Shown: one piece after another, positions 32,134-42,870 of the stretch | Position numbering within the stretch: position 1 is the stretch's first letter | How the letters are laid out: every line of letters begins with the position of its first letter | DNA from: Leuctra nigra | Lineage: Eukaryota; Arthropoda; Insecta; Plecoptera; Leuctridae | Direction: 5' to 3' | Assembly: GCA_934045905.1 (NCBI GenBank) | Contig: OW203771.1 | Span: 2,108,001 to 2,172,000 of the forward strand | Length of the DNA stretch: 64,000 nt | The notes under the pieces: generated by a model | The model's input: only the letters and a program-made list of their open reading frames with translations | Told to the model about the DNA's origin: nothing | The model's database searches: none | Position numbers and translations under genes: made by a program

Positions 32134-32393
32134 AGAATACTTGGAATTTTCCCAGAACTTCAAGAAAGCACATTTCAAATAGGTAATAAAAAGTTTTCAA
32201 ATATAATTCCTCCAACATAAACAATCAAACGGATGTATACATCGAGGCAGATGTAAATATTACAGCAGTAAAAACTAAATGTTTGTAGTCGGTAATGTGA
32301 ATCACACACCATGTTTATTGACAACGTAAAAAATTCGCTTTATTAAATAAACAGGAAGACGCTTTGACTATGCGTTCAACAACCCTGGTGCGG
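32134..32393. other. AT-rich spacer
   Basis: No repeat or gene was seen. Confidence 0.4.
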
Positions 32394-32654
32394 TTATGAA
32401 TGTGATTGTTATGAATGTGATTGTTATGAATGTGATTGTTATGAATGTGATTGTTATGAATGTGATTGTTATGAATGTGATTGTTATGAGTGTGATTGTT
32501 ATGAATGTGATTGTTATGAGTGTGATTGTTATGAATGTGATTGTTATGAATGTGATTGTTATGAGTGTGATTGTTATGAATGTGATTGTTATGAGTGTGA
32601 TTGTTATGAATGTGATTGTTATGAATGGGATTGTTATGAGTGTGATTGTTATGC
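32394..32654. repeat. 15-bp minisatellite, about 17 copies
   Basis: Unit TTATGAATGTGATTG with an A/G variant (GAATG or GAGTG) scattered along the array and single variants near the right end. The period is 5 codons, so several frames stay open: MNVIV repeats on plus (32396-32692) and HNNHI/HNNHT on minus (32315-32746). Nothing outside the array supports translation. Confidence 0.95.
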
Positions 32655-32667
32655 ATTTCCTCTATGT

Positions 32668-33083
32668 CAGGGGTCGCCAACCTTTTTGGTGAAGGAGTCA
32701 TTTTCACAAAAATTAATAAATTATATAATAAAAGAAGCAAAAGCAAAAAATAATAGAAGTGCCAATGAAATACAAAACACCGAAAATAATAAATAGAATT
32801 ACCTACTTATTTTGATATTTTGACGAAGCCCCCAGTTGTTACTCAATTTTTGAACAAATTGAATCAAATGTCTTTCCAATTGTTGCCCAGCAAGGCGTTT
32901 TTTTTAAATTTCCACAATTTCAGAGTGATTCTGGGACTCTAAAATGAACAAACTGAATGAAATAACGTTCCAAATGTTGCGATTTTTTTCGGAATTTCAA
33001 ATGTTTCGATTTCCAGATTTTTATTTAATGTATAAAGAGCCATTCAAGAACCACCACAAGGACCCGCAGGTTGCCGACCCCTC
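32668..33083. mobile_element. hAT-like non-autonomous element, CAGGGGTCGGCAACC family, copy 1
   Basis: Left end CAGGGGTCGCCAACC, right end GGTTGCCGACCCCTC. Flanks CTCTATGT (32660-32667) and CTCTACGC (33084-33091) match at six of eight. Interior blocks (GGTGAAGGAGTC, AAGAACCACCACAAGGA) are the complement of the copy at 35178-35547. No transposase. Confidence 0.85.
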
Positions 33084-33101
33084 CTCTACGCCCGGCATGT
33101 A

Positions 33102-33214
33102 TAGTCAAGGAAACTAGATGATTCATACTCTATCTCTCTCTGCTCCATATAAAAACATGTTTATGTTATGGGTCAGAGAGAGGCAGAGTATGAACCATCT
33201 AGTTTCCCTGACTG
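33102..33214. mobile_element. Tc1/mariner-like short MITE
   Basis: TA at 33100-33101 and 33215-33216. TIRs TAGTCAAGGAAACTAGATG and (read inverted) CAGTCAGGGAAACTAGATGG continue to CATACTCT. The CAGT-type terminus and TA duplication fit Tc1/mariner. 113 bp. Confidence 0.8.
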
Positions 33215-33216
33215 TA

Positions 33217-34556
33217 CAGCACCAAAGCAACTGATGTAGCAGCTACATGGAAACCTCGTTAAACATCCCTGGAGTGATCTTCATACATCCCCAAGTGTTC
33301 ATTACAGCATACGTAGCTCAAATGCCAGGAGACTTTCGGAATGCTTTTAAAAACCTTTTTAGCATCGTTTAGTAATCCAAATTTGTGTAGACTAGAATGA
33401 TACGTAACCCTTTTCCCCCTTTCCATGCATGTATTTTAGGTCCCTCCCCTCGACCCGTATCACTGAAAAGTTATTTGAATGTGGTGGTGGGGGGGTGAAT
33501 GGAGGGTTTACCAAATATATTTCCATCACCGTTTGCATGTAAAGTTCAATGCAACAGGGATCTGATAGATTGGAGAATTCTCTTCATCTTGGCTTACCTT
33601 GAACTGCATAATTCCAAGACTGCATCTTACTCTGAGCCAATGATTAGGATCTTACCTGCAACAAAAGAAACACAATCATTGATTACTAGGAAAACTACAG
33701 TAGATAAATGCATGGCTAAATCCATAACAAGATAACGCAGTAACGCCAAAAACACTTGGCAATGCATCGATTCATTTTGTTTGGTTAAATTGTGTAGACC
33801 ACTATAATATGCATTTATAATAAAACGAATAAGTTAATGTACCGGGAATTATGATAAAAACCTACCCTAGACGACGCCGGTACTATATTATATTTAAACA
33901 CACCTTAAAATACGTAAATATAAATATAAATAATTACGTAATATAAATTACATATTAAAATTGCTGTTCTCTACAGTCCATCAAACTTTCTGACTGATGG
34001 TCTTGGGTGGTAATAATTTCCTCAGTCAAGAGGGACCTAGTGGTGAAAAACTAAAAAATTCAGTGTACTCTTTGGGAAAAAAAATGGAAAACAAAAATAT
34101 CGAAGAGTCAAAAAATTGTATATAAAAGAAAATAGAAAGAAAACCGTAAAGAAAATGGAAATAAATTTAAAAAAAACAGGTGTAGAATAACACCAAGGAC
34201 TGAAATTCTATATAGTCACTTCCAGGTCAGGAAATTTTGAAAATATACTTTTAAAAATGTTCATATATGCCATTGAAAATTTTTAGAAAATTTTCAACGT
34301 CCCAGCACTAGGTGTAGAACACTAAAATAGCGAGTAAAGAGCGACATGTTGTGAATGTACAAATAGCGCCTGCCTCCCAGTGTATCCCAATCATCTCCAG
34401 CCATTAGCCCGGTTGCAGATCCCCTCTGACGTCACGCGGGGGGAAATCCTCATTATCTCGCAGCGCGCGCATCCACGAGGCTATCAGTGTCTATGACGTC
34501 ATAGCACGTGATAGCTGATGACTTGTTACCGTGACAACCATTGCATTCATCAGACC
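33217..34556. other. AT-rich spacer with GC-rich right end
   Basis: CGTAACCCTTTTCCCCCTTTCC (33401-33422) resembles the complement of 42190-42225. 33900-34330 is very AT-rich. 34370-34560 is GC-richer with TGACGTCA at 34494 and 34425. The 78-codon frame at 33499-33735 has no domain. Confidence 0.3.
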
Positions 34557-34972
34557 ATCAGGATGTGCACATGATCAGTCGGATTGTATGTTGGTAGCAC
34601 TTTTTCTTGTTTGCTTCGTGTATTGTTAATTTAGCACCGGATATTCAACAAAACCGTGCAAAACTATGACATTTCCGATACGATTGGAGACCAAACCCGT
34701 GAACCAATTGATCTCTAATTTTAATTGTGATTAGATATAGGACAAACTTAGGGTTATTACTTGGCAAATGTTTAAAATTTAATTTCATACATCACCCATT
34801 GAGACAAGAAAATAGAAAAATTTTCACCAAAAATCAAATGACCTGTGATAACCATAGGTAAGTTTGTCATTTATCCAAGACTAAAATTTCAAATCATTTC
34901 GCCAACCCATTTTGTCTCCAATCGTATCAAAAAAAAAGTCTCTGGAAAAAGCAGAAAAATCGCTCGCTCTTG
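34557..34972. mobile_element. Foldback repeat family B, copy 4
   Basis: CACATGATCAGTCGGATTGT, TTTAGCACCGGATATTCAAC, CGATACGATTGGAGACCAAA, GATAACCATAGG and CCAATCGTATC, ending ATCGCTCGCTCTTGC. A SINE abuts its right end. Confidence 0.75.
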
Positions 34973-34976
34973 CACG

Positions 34977-35052
34977 AATCATGGTGGGAAGGAGGCGGTC
35001 GTGGCCTTTCAGTAGGGAACCTTTCCAGCATTTGCCTCTCAAAACCACGATA
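34977..35052 (-). mobile_element. SINE body fragment
   Basis: ATGGTGGGAAGGAGGCGGTC, GTGGCCTTTCAGTAGGGAACC, CCAGCATTTGCCTCTC. No head or tail. Confidence 0.75.
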
Positions 35053-35177
35053 TACTCTTGTACGTCAGAGGTAGAAGGGCGGAAGTACATTTCTCGATTT
35101 TGAGTCGAACACTTTCGGGATCATGCCAATTTGACTGATGTCAACACATACAGTTATATTGAAGTATTTTCTTACAC

Positions 35178-35547
35178 CAGGGGTCGGCAACCTGCGGCTC
35201 CTTGGTGGTTCTTGAAAGGCTCTTTATAATTTAAATAAAGATATGGAATAGAAAAGTTCGGAAATTCTGAAAAATAATCGCCCTGCGGGGCAACATTTGG
35301 AAGGTTATTTGATTCAATTTGTTCACTTTAGAGTCCCAGGATCACTTAAAATTGTTGAAATTCTAAAAAAAAACGCCCTGCAGGGCAACAACAGGGCTTA
35401 ATTGTCAAACTGTCAAAATAACTTTGTAATTCAATTTATTATTTTCGATTTTTTTTATATTTGATTGCCTCTACTGCGGCTCCCATGTTTATAATTTATT
35501 CATTTTTGGGAAATTGGCTCCTTCACCAAAAAGGTTGCCGACCCCTG
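35178..35547. mobile_element. hAT-like non-autonomous element, CAGGGGTCGGCAACC family, copy 2
   Basis: 370 bp. TIRs CAGGGGTCGGCAACC and GGTTGCCGACCCCTG are perfect, and the 8-bp duplication TCTTACAC is exact (35170-35177, 35548-35555). It is inverted relative to copy 1. The exact duplication suggests a younger insertion. Confidence 0.92.
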
Positions 35548-35555
35548 TCTTACAC

Positions 35556-35927
35556 AATGACTCATATCATTTCAAATATGATTGGATGAAGACAGAATTA
35601 CTGGTTTATGAGCTGACTTGAAGAATCATTGACTACAGCAGTAATTTCCAGCTCCTTTCAACCCCTTGCAATCTCATTCCGCTAGTAAATCACTGCGACT
35701 ACACAGTTATTCCATCAGCAGGTAGTTAAACACTTGAGTTTCCGCGGGGACGGGCACCGGAAGTGACGTCACCTCTACGCTGCGCTTCCGGTTGCGTCTC
35801 AGGACAGTTCCTTGCGTTGCGTTGACAGTAGTTGCGGCAACACCCTTCTGTCTAATGCCTGTGCTTCTGCTTAGTGCTTACAGCTACAGGTTGCCGATTG
35901 CACGCGATGATTCAGCAGTACAAACAT
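35556..35927. other. Unique spacer
   Basis: 35735-35900 is GC-richer with a TGACGTCA motif at 35764. A 73-codon frame (35792-36013) opens with TTG and has no recognised domain. Confidence 0.3.
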
Positions 35928-36045
35928 TACACGGCTTTGTACGAGATGTCCGCAAACACAGATTACAATCAGAAGAAGTCGTTTCAGCCTTGAGTATAGG
36001 TTTCAGTGTTTAAACTGAAGCTATTTCGTACAATGGATCATAAGT
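35928..36045 (+). repeat. Direct repeat, left copy
   Basis: ACACGGCTTTGTACGAGATGT, GCAAACACAGATTACAATCA and GTACAATGGATCATAAG recur at 36547-36660. The pair brackets repeat E copy 2. Confidence 0.75.
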
Positions 36046-36139
36046 AGGGCTAGAATGTTGAGGACATATCATTTTTTAGTTTTTTGTTCAGACGCGTCTG
36101 AAAATTACACATAATATGTTTCATGTGTTCCTGATTTCC

Positions 36140-36530
36140 AAAATAAGTCTTTTATTTTGCCGGAAAAATGCCTTTTCTCAACTTTTTATGGATTCAGACA
36201 GTCCATTTCTTACTATTTTAAGATATTTTTGTCCTTTATTTAAATTATTTGGGGAAAATATTATCAAATATGTGTTTAAGTTATTGTTGTCTTCACAAAA
36301 TGTCTATCCTCAACTTGGATGACCAATACTTGACACATTGACACATTCATAAAATAATTCAAGTTAATTTTAATATCATCCAATATATCAAATGTTGACG
36401 AATATTACAAAGCATAACATTTCTTGGTCATTTGATGGGACTTTATGGACCTTTTTTAATAGTTTTAAGGTACTATTTGCCTGCCTTTTGGACGCTTCAT
36501 AGTTCCAAAACATCCTAGAGCCATAGTCAG
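36140..36530 (+). repeat. Dispersed repeat E, copy 2
   Basis: Collinear with 7552-7942 (see there), with small indels in the middle. The open frame 36116-36322 is not conserved in the other copy. Confidence 0.8.
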
Positions 36531-36546
36531 CAGTATATTTAGTGAG

Positions 36547-36660
36547 GTTTTACACGGCTGCGCTTTGTACGAGATGTTAGCAAACACAGATTACAATCAT
36601 AAGAAGTCTTTTCGGTGTTAAACTGAAACAATTGCATGTACAATGGATCATAAGAATGTA
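36547..36660 (+). repeat. Direct repeat, right copy
   Basis: Partner of 35928-36045, about 619 bp downstream. The copies differ by several substitutions and indels. Confidence 0.75.
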
Positions 36661-37084
36661 GCAAAGTGGACTGTGGGAGTTTGCTTAATTTGGTGCGCAC
36701 ATTGATGAGTTTAGTCACAATTACTGGCAGGTAGGGCCGGTATTACCATTCATACCAGTGTATTTTATTACCATTAAATGCACTGCAGTTTATTTCACAA
36801 GGTTAATTTAAGCTGAGGAAATGCGCCGGAATTAATCTGCAATAAATGGTAATACACCAAATTTTAATGAAGCTTGGTTATGCTTGGACATTAGGACCAC
36901 TCGAAGGGATGGTAAGAAAATTTCAAGAATTTATATATTTTTAATAATATATTCGATTGGTTTTAGTTCGCTGAATTCTGACAATTATTTACCTGACTTT
37001 GTAACACAATTTTATTAAATAAACACAATGCAACCTGCAAATGTCCTTGGCCTATTATTATGGGAATCATCTCAACATTGCATG
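36661..37084. other. AT-rich spacer
   Basis: GGTATTACCATTCATACCAGTGTATT and AATAAATGGTAATACACC (36739-36860) form a weak inverted pair. Nothing else was seen. Confidence 0.35.
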
Positions 37085-37160
37085 AAGGTCAACTAAACAC
37101 CTGATAACGGCTCCGTGCGTCATCCACTGAGCCAACTTGAGCAACAAGCTCCATGAAACT
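37085..37160 (-). mobile_element. SINE head fragment
   Basis: The complement reads GAGCTTGTTGCTCAAGTTGGCTCAGTGGATGACGCACGGAG, like the head of the full-length SINE (GAGCAAGTTGGCTCAGTTAG). The A box is intact. The B box and body are absent or unrecognisable. Confidence 0.5.
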
Positions 37161-37714
37161 ACATCACTAATGCTCATGTAAGCTCTGTACAGCTCAGGTC
37201 ACATTGTATCGATGTCGGATAGAATTAGCAGTTCAGTTAATGAGTTTCTGTGTTTTGCTTTGAAGTACGACAAAAAGCGACGCCCGGACATTGTGATGTT
37301 GTTCTGTCAGAGGGATTTGCCAGTGTTTAGACAGACGCTGTGTGACGTCATTGCAGGACCCTCCCAGCTTCCGCACCTTCCAATCTCCCAGAGCACAATT
37401 AAAACCAGCTAAACATCATGCAGAGCTTTCGCAAAACGTTACGAATACTATAAAGTTAAACAATTCAATCAAATGCAAATAAATTACTTTTTCGAGTGAC
37501 ACCAAAAATTTAAGTGTTGGACAAATTTGACCGGCTCAGAATCTCCCAAAATACCCAAAATTGTTCAACTCTTGACTTTCTGGCATCACTTGAAGACGTA
37601 ATTTATTTTTATTTGGTATAAATTAAATGCCCTTTTAGTGTTTAAAAATGTCGGTACACACTCAAACAATAATAAACGGTATAGGTAAAGAAATTGATTG
37701 TCCGATAAAGGATT
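37161..37714. other. Unique spacer with a small unrecognised frame
   Basis: An ATG-initiated 66-codon plus frame at 37212-37412 (rich in Asp, Arg, Phe and Leu) reads like protein more than its neighbours do, but I cannot assign a family. The rest is AT-rich. Confidence 0.25.
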
Positions 37715-37860
37715 TGATGGCATCATCCGATGAAGTCTGTGCTAACGCGTCATCTAACTCTAGTAGGTGAGCTCTGATTTCATTGATAATAACAAGGATC
37801 TATTGACAAGGAAACCTAACCACCAGCCAATCCGTGTATAGTTCAAATACCGTTTTTATT
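37715..37860 (+). repeat. Dispersed repeat D, copy 4
   Basis: GATGGCATCATCCGATGAAG, CTCTAGTAGGTGAGCTCTGA, TTGATAATAACAAGGAT and TTCAAATACCGTTTTTA, collinear with 6045-6195. Confidence 0.8.
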
Positions 37861-37999
37861 TGGTCCAAGTCAACCTAAGTGTTCTGAAAATATTTGATCA
37901 CATACATTTCTTCAAAAAATCGTGTTTTTCAACCCACAACATGACTCTGCGGTACAACTTCTCTTATCATAAACTTGTGTGTATGTTTTGACTGTTTTC

Positions 38000-38331
38000 G
38001 TAAACTTCTCTAAGAAAAGTAATATCAGCAGCTGTGAAAAGCGCGTTGGGAAATCAGAAACCACATCACGAGGGCAATATGTTCCAATATGTCCCCAGCA
38101 GCGAGGAAAGCGATGAGCAAGCAAGGTGCCGGCCTGACGACGCAGAAAAACCTAGACAATACGATGACCGCTCAACATAACTGCATCATACACCGTTTCA
38201 CAACCAGAGAGTCAATTACAATGAAACAAATGCAAATGAAGCTATTGAAGAAGCCTTTCATACAATTAACTTGGATTATAATTCAGAGAGCAACGAAGCA
38301 CAGAGAAAAGCAAAGGACAAAATATTTTGAG
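38000..38331 (+). pseudogene. Possible coding relic with one in-frame stop
   Basis: In the frame of ATG 38079 (opening about 38007), an acidic Ser/Glu-rich stretch (VPSSEESDEQ) leads to a TAA after about 33 codons from that ATG. The same frame then stays open for about 50 further codons (EEAFHTINLDYNSESNEAQ) to a TGA near 38327. The 100-codon frame starting at 38089 overlaps it in another phase. The residue mix and the single stop suggest a decayed exon. No family was recognised and chance is possible. Confidence 0.27.
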
Positions 38332-39137
38332 GAAAATGTGATAATTAATACTATTACAAGAAATGTAAACTCGGTTGATCAAATGGTCTAATAGTGCAAA
38401 GTGGCAAGATTTTTAAACAAACATGATATTGAAGTCAAAATTGAGTGATCCATCGAATTTTAATCGGCGTCAGTCATTAAGGTATACAAAACATGCAGGT
38501 AAAATGATCGACATATGTCATAAAGAAAATTTGCAGGAGAATTAGGACGATTTAAAAAAAACATCGAAAATTCGCAGCGTTCAAATATATCTAAAATGTT
38601 TTCAAAAATATTGACTTTTTGATTATTTATTACTGATCGTGAGAAAAATTAGTAAAGCAACTGCGAAATTTACAAAATAATAGGAAATTATATAAATTCA
38701 ATTTGGTGATATTTCGCAATTTAGTCGGTTTTTGTGGCGATTAGATTCCAGTGTTTTTAGGCCAGAAACATATGGAAACGAAATTATTTAGAAATACGAG
38801 TGATTCACAACACTACGACAATTTCGGATCTCTATTTATTATTCACAAAAATTGGTTACATGGTGTGAACTTCTGGCAAGCAACTATCAACTGATAATGC
38901 CTAACATAAGTTGTGTATGTATTGGTAGAGAAATGAGCCGCTGACCATGCAAGTATGAAGAATGTACCCTACGGACCGTGACAGACCGAACAACACCGGC
39001 TATGAAAGTAACAACTAATGACCAGAGAGGTAACTGTAAACATGTGTCACAGCCGTCGCTGACCGCATGTAAACAGAGCGGCAGTCCATTCAGTGCGCTA
39101 TACAGGGATGTTCTTTGTGCACACGACTTGGAGGCAG
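38332..39137. other. AT-rich spacer
   Basis: No repeat or gene was recognised. The overlapping frames at 38887-39226 lead into a SINE fragment. Confidence 0.35.
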
Positions 39138-39168
39138 AGGTGGGAAGGAGGCGCTCGTGGTCTATCCC
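39138..39168 (-). mobile_element. SINE body fragment
   Basis: GAGGTGGGAAGGAGGCGCTC, GTGGTCTATCC. Truncated where repeat O begins. Confidence 0.6.
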
Positions 39169-39380
39169 TGCTGAAAATATTCGCAAGATCGCAAAACCGT
39201 CGAGATCTTGCAAGCTTTTGACATGAGGTTTTAGGACGGAGTCCCACAGCCGAAAGGAAAATGTTTGGATGGTTCCGACCCTAATCCCTGATGAGAAATC
39301 TTGACAATCTTGGCAAGATTTTGACGAGTTCTTAGCAAGCCATTTGACAAGATTATGTTTAAAATATTCAGCAACTGTCT
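39168..39380. repeat. Dispersed repeat O, CCCTGCTGAAAA family
   Basis: CCCTGCTGAAAATATTCGCAAGATC followed by CTTGACAATCTTGGCAAGAT. The complement of 43790-43866 begins CCCTGCTGAAAAAAACTTGACAAGAT. Related CTTGCCAAGATC motifs occur near 60960 and 61770. In both main copies the repeat interrupts a SINE body, so it may be a small mobile element. Confidence 0.4.
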
Positions 39381-39540
39381 AAAATACGTCGAGACTGCAC
39401 AATTATTTTCATTTATTAATACATTTTTATAGTAGGTAGGTACGAGAAATAAATCACTAACCCACTTTGTGGTAATATAATACTAAATTATTAAAAGCTA
39501 CACAGAAAAAAAAACTCATTACAAGATATTAACAATTATT

Positions 39541-41688
39541 ATTGAGCGAGCGAAGCGAGCGTCTCCTTTTGGCTCTTTTGGCACGGACCTCTGTTTTTTT
39601 TTTTTGTTTTTGTTTTTGTTTTTGGCTGCTAATAGCCGATACACAGGTCACACCGTTTCACCGATCGATCTGAAATTTTGCACACATGTAAAACCAACCT
39701 TATCTGTTTGCAGACCCTAATTTTTTTGAAATCCATTAATGGGTTGAAATTTAAATAAACATCTCCTGATAGGCTGAAAAATGAAAATGGACTTCGACAA
39801 ATGTGATCGACCTTATATTTTGCATGGTCATTAACACCAACATTGTCTCTTATTTTACAAATTTTCAGCCCAATCCTCCCATTGGTTAAAATTTTAAAAA
39901 ATATTTCATATGCTGTTTGAAATTTAAACCAGAACCGTTTGACCGATCAACTTAAAATTTTGCATGGTCATCGGGTCCAACATTATCTGTATTTTTGACA
40001 ATTTTCAGACTAAACTGTGTTTAAATTCAAAAGTTATTGACAGTTTACGGATATTTTGCGTGTTGGCTATCATACTTCTCGAATTTCATATTTCACGGCA
40101 TCTTCGAATCTTCACTTCAAGGTTGTTAGAGCAAAAACTTTCAAACGTATATTATGAAACTGATATGACCGTTTAAAATTTTTTTGAACGATATCCTGTG
40201 ATTTTTGGAAATTAACAAGGAATCGTTCAATCATAAAGGTTCAATCGATCAACTAAAAACTTTGCGTGGTTATTGGGACCAATATTTTAGAAATTGTTGG
40301 AGATTTTCATACAAGTCTGTGACGAAATTCAAGAATTTTTATTGGCTTTTAATGACATTTTCGATAAACTTAATTTCGGTTCGAGGTGTTGCGCGTATCA
40401 GTGCTCGCTCATCAACGCGTTACTCAGAGCGTTTTCCTAGTTTATTTTTAATCTGTCAACGGCCTTGCTTAAGAAAGATAAGAAGCTAAGATGCAGGGAT
40501 CGGGAACCTTCCCATACGTTTTCCCGACGGTGGGAAACCACTAATATCCTCAGTCAAGAAGAGCGGGCGCGAGACAGGAACCCGCCACCACCGGAGTGGA
40601 ACCACAACCTGCTTCACAATTCGAATATTACGACTAAGTAAATAACGCGAATGTTTTGCCCAGTCACGCTGGAGAAATGAAACGCGGTTTGGGTGAGCGC
40701 GTCTGAAAGCTGGGTATACTTTCGTTGCCGGATTCCGTTATATTAGGTCCACTTACTCGCCACTGCCGGTGCCTTTCCTTTAAATAACATCATTTGATCA
40801 CTATTACTAGGAAAACGCTCTGAGTAACGCGTTGATGAGCGAGCACGGATACGCGCAACACCTCGAACCGAAATTATGTTTATCGAAAATGTCCTTAAAA
40901 GCCAATAATTCTAGAATTTCGTCACAGACTTGTATGAAAATCTCCAACGATTCCTAAAATATTGGTCCCAATAACCACGCAAAGTTTTAAGTTGATCGAT
41001 TGAACCTTTACGATTGAACGATTCCTTGTTAATTTCCAAAAATCACAGGATATCGTTCAAAAAAATGTTAAACGGTCGTATCAGTTTCATAATACGTTTG
41101 AAAGTTTCTGCTCTCTTGAAGTGAAGATTCGAAGATTCCGTGAAATATGAAATTCGAGAAATATGATAGCCAACACGCAAAATATCCGTAAACTGTCGAT
41201 AACTTTTGAATGTAAACACAGTTTAGTCTGAAAATTGTCAAAAATACAGATAATGTTGGACCCGATGACCATACAAAACTTTAAGTTGATCGGTCAAACG
41301 GTTCTGGATTAAATTTCAAAAAGCACATGAATTATTTTTTTAAATTTTAACCAATGGGAGGATTTGGCTGAAAATTTGTAAAATAAGAGACAATGTTGGT
41401 CCTAATGACCATGCAAAATATAAGGTCGATCACATTTGTCGAAGTCCATTTTCATTTTTCAGCCTATCAGGAGATGTTTATTTAAATTTCAACCAATGAA
41501 TGGATTTCAAAAAAATTAGGGTCTGCAAACAGAGAAGGTTGGTTTTACATGTGTGCAAAATTTCAGATCGATCGGTGAAACGGTGCGACCTGTGTATCGG
41601 CTATTAGCAGCCAAAAAAAAAAAAAAAAAAAAAAACAGAGGTCCGTGCCAAAAGAGCCAAAAGGAGACGCTCGCTTCGCTCGCTCAAT
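39541..41688. repeat. Long inverted repeat, arms about 0.9 kb, spacer 366 bp
   Basis: ATTGAGCGAGCGAAGCGAGC begins the left arm (39541-40440). Its complement ends the right arm (40807-41688) at CGCTCAAT. The arms pair almost base for base, with T-rich (GTTTTT)n on the left facing 23 A on the right. Equivalent short frames, about 70 and 61 codons, occur in both arms and are shadows of the repeat. The spacer carries a SINE. Each arm contains several degenerate copies of an ACCGATCAACTTAAAATTTT / GCATGGTCAT block. A clean target duplication is not visible. Confidence 0.9.
40494..40640 (-). mobile_element. SINE copy in the inverted-repeat spacer
   Basis: Read on minus: a B-box-like GCGGGTTCCTGTCTC head, CTTGACTGAGGATATTAGTGG, then ATGGGAAGGTTCCCGATCCC. 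It lies in the only asymmetric part of the inverted repeat. Confidence 0.5.
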
Positions 41689-42737
41689 TATTGCCGACGT
41701 CTAGTTTTGTCGCACGGTCCACGGTTTACAGTTCACTCTGGTTTGACTGTCACGACAAAAAACTTCCTTCAGTGAGCAGACTGTCATTAATTTTGCATGA
41801 CTTTTTACTGGACAAGGAATGCACGGTATGTGATTCAAAAATGTAACTGTAGGAAGGCAAGTGAAGGTGTTGAATCACGTAAAAGATCCATTTCCTGGTA
41901 AATAAAAGCTGAAAATAGCAGAATCCGAAGAAATTGGATTTATTTTTCAAGAAATATAATTTTTAAGAAATGTGAAATTGGATCATATAGGTAATATGAT
42001 TACCTACCGATGTAAAATTAATTTTAAAAGAACTAGGTACCTACCTCATTGTCTCAAGAATTTCATCGAAATATTATACTAACTCCTTAATATATGATTT
42101 TAAAATCATAAGTGTTTTTGGGTTGGGGTGGAGAGGGTAATTGATAAAATACAGGTGTTACACAACATAAATACCTGCATAAATGGCATGTGTAGGAGTG
42201 GGGAGGGGGAAAGGGGTTACCGAGGAAGATATTTCATATTGCTACATAACATCATATAAAAAGGCACGACTTTTCAATCAGCGCTGCATTCTGTAGCATA
42301 TACAAGTATTTAGAAATCCCTCCAGCAAGTGTAATACATGTGGAGTGTCGAAACCTGGCGCGAAATCCGGCGAATCCTGAGTGAATAATATAAATTGTAA
42401 CCCGGCATGATGCGATCTATCCACTGGCACGATATGAGCCAGTCACGAGGTGGGTCAGACTCAGATCACTCTTGAAGGAGGGCAGCATTCGCCCAGAGTG
42501 TGTTGTTACCCAACAGACCGCGCCCTGCCCGGCCGAACAGTACTCGAGGGAATATAACGAGTGGGAGATTCAAACAAAACAAATTGGAATCATTTGTAAA
42601 ATTTAAAAATAAACAATATATTTTTTGTAAATTTAATAGGAAAATTAACCCCAGTTTTTGGTATATGTGAAGAAAATTTGGTTTGGTGCATAACTTGACA
42701 GAATTCTAGTGATTTTCCACGTGCAGTAGCGAGAGGA
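41689..42737. other. Spacer, AT-rich then GC-rich
   Basis: 42110-42225 is G-rich (GGGTTGGGGTGGAGAGGG, GGGGAGGGGGAAAGGGG). 42400-42560 is a GC-rich unique stretch. No gene was recognised. Confidence 0.3.
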
Positions 42738-42870
42738 AAATGCCAGAAAGGTTCCCTACCAATAGGCCACGACCGTCCATCCTTACATAAATTCTTCGTC
42801 ATCATTTCCCAATCATTATCATAATCATTAATTCGCCACCATTAGCCAAGTTGCAGAATAGTGCGACGTT
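42738..42870 (+). mobile_element. SINE body and tail
   Basis: GAAAGGTTCCCTACCAATAGG, CCACGACCGTCCATCC, CATCATTTCCCAATCATTATC and tail CGCCACCATTAGCCAAGTTGCAGAATAGTGCGACG. The tail is among the best preserved. Confidence 0.8.

Noticed and set aside
32315..32746. His/Asn-rich protein gene (HNNHI repeats)
   Set aside because: The open frame exists because the minisatellite period is 15 bp; no flanking coding sequence or splice structure supports it.
39964..41272. Conserved 61-70 residue protein present twice
   Set aside because: Both frames are the same sequence in opposite arms of the inverted repeat, so similarity reflects the palindrome, not gene conservation.
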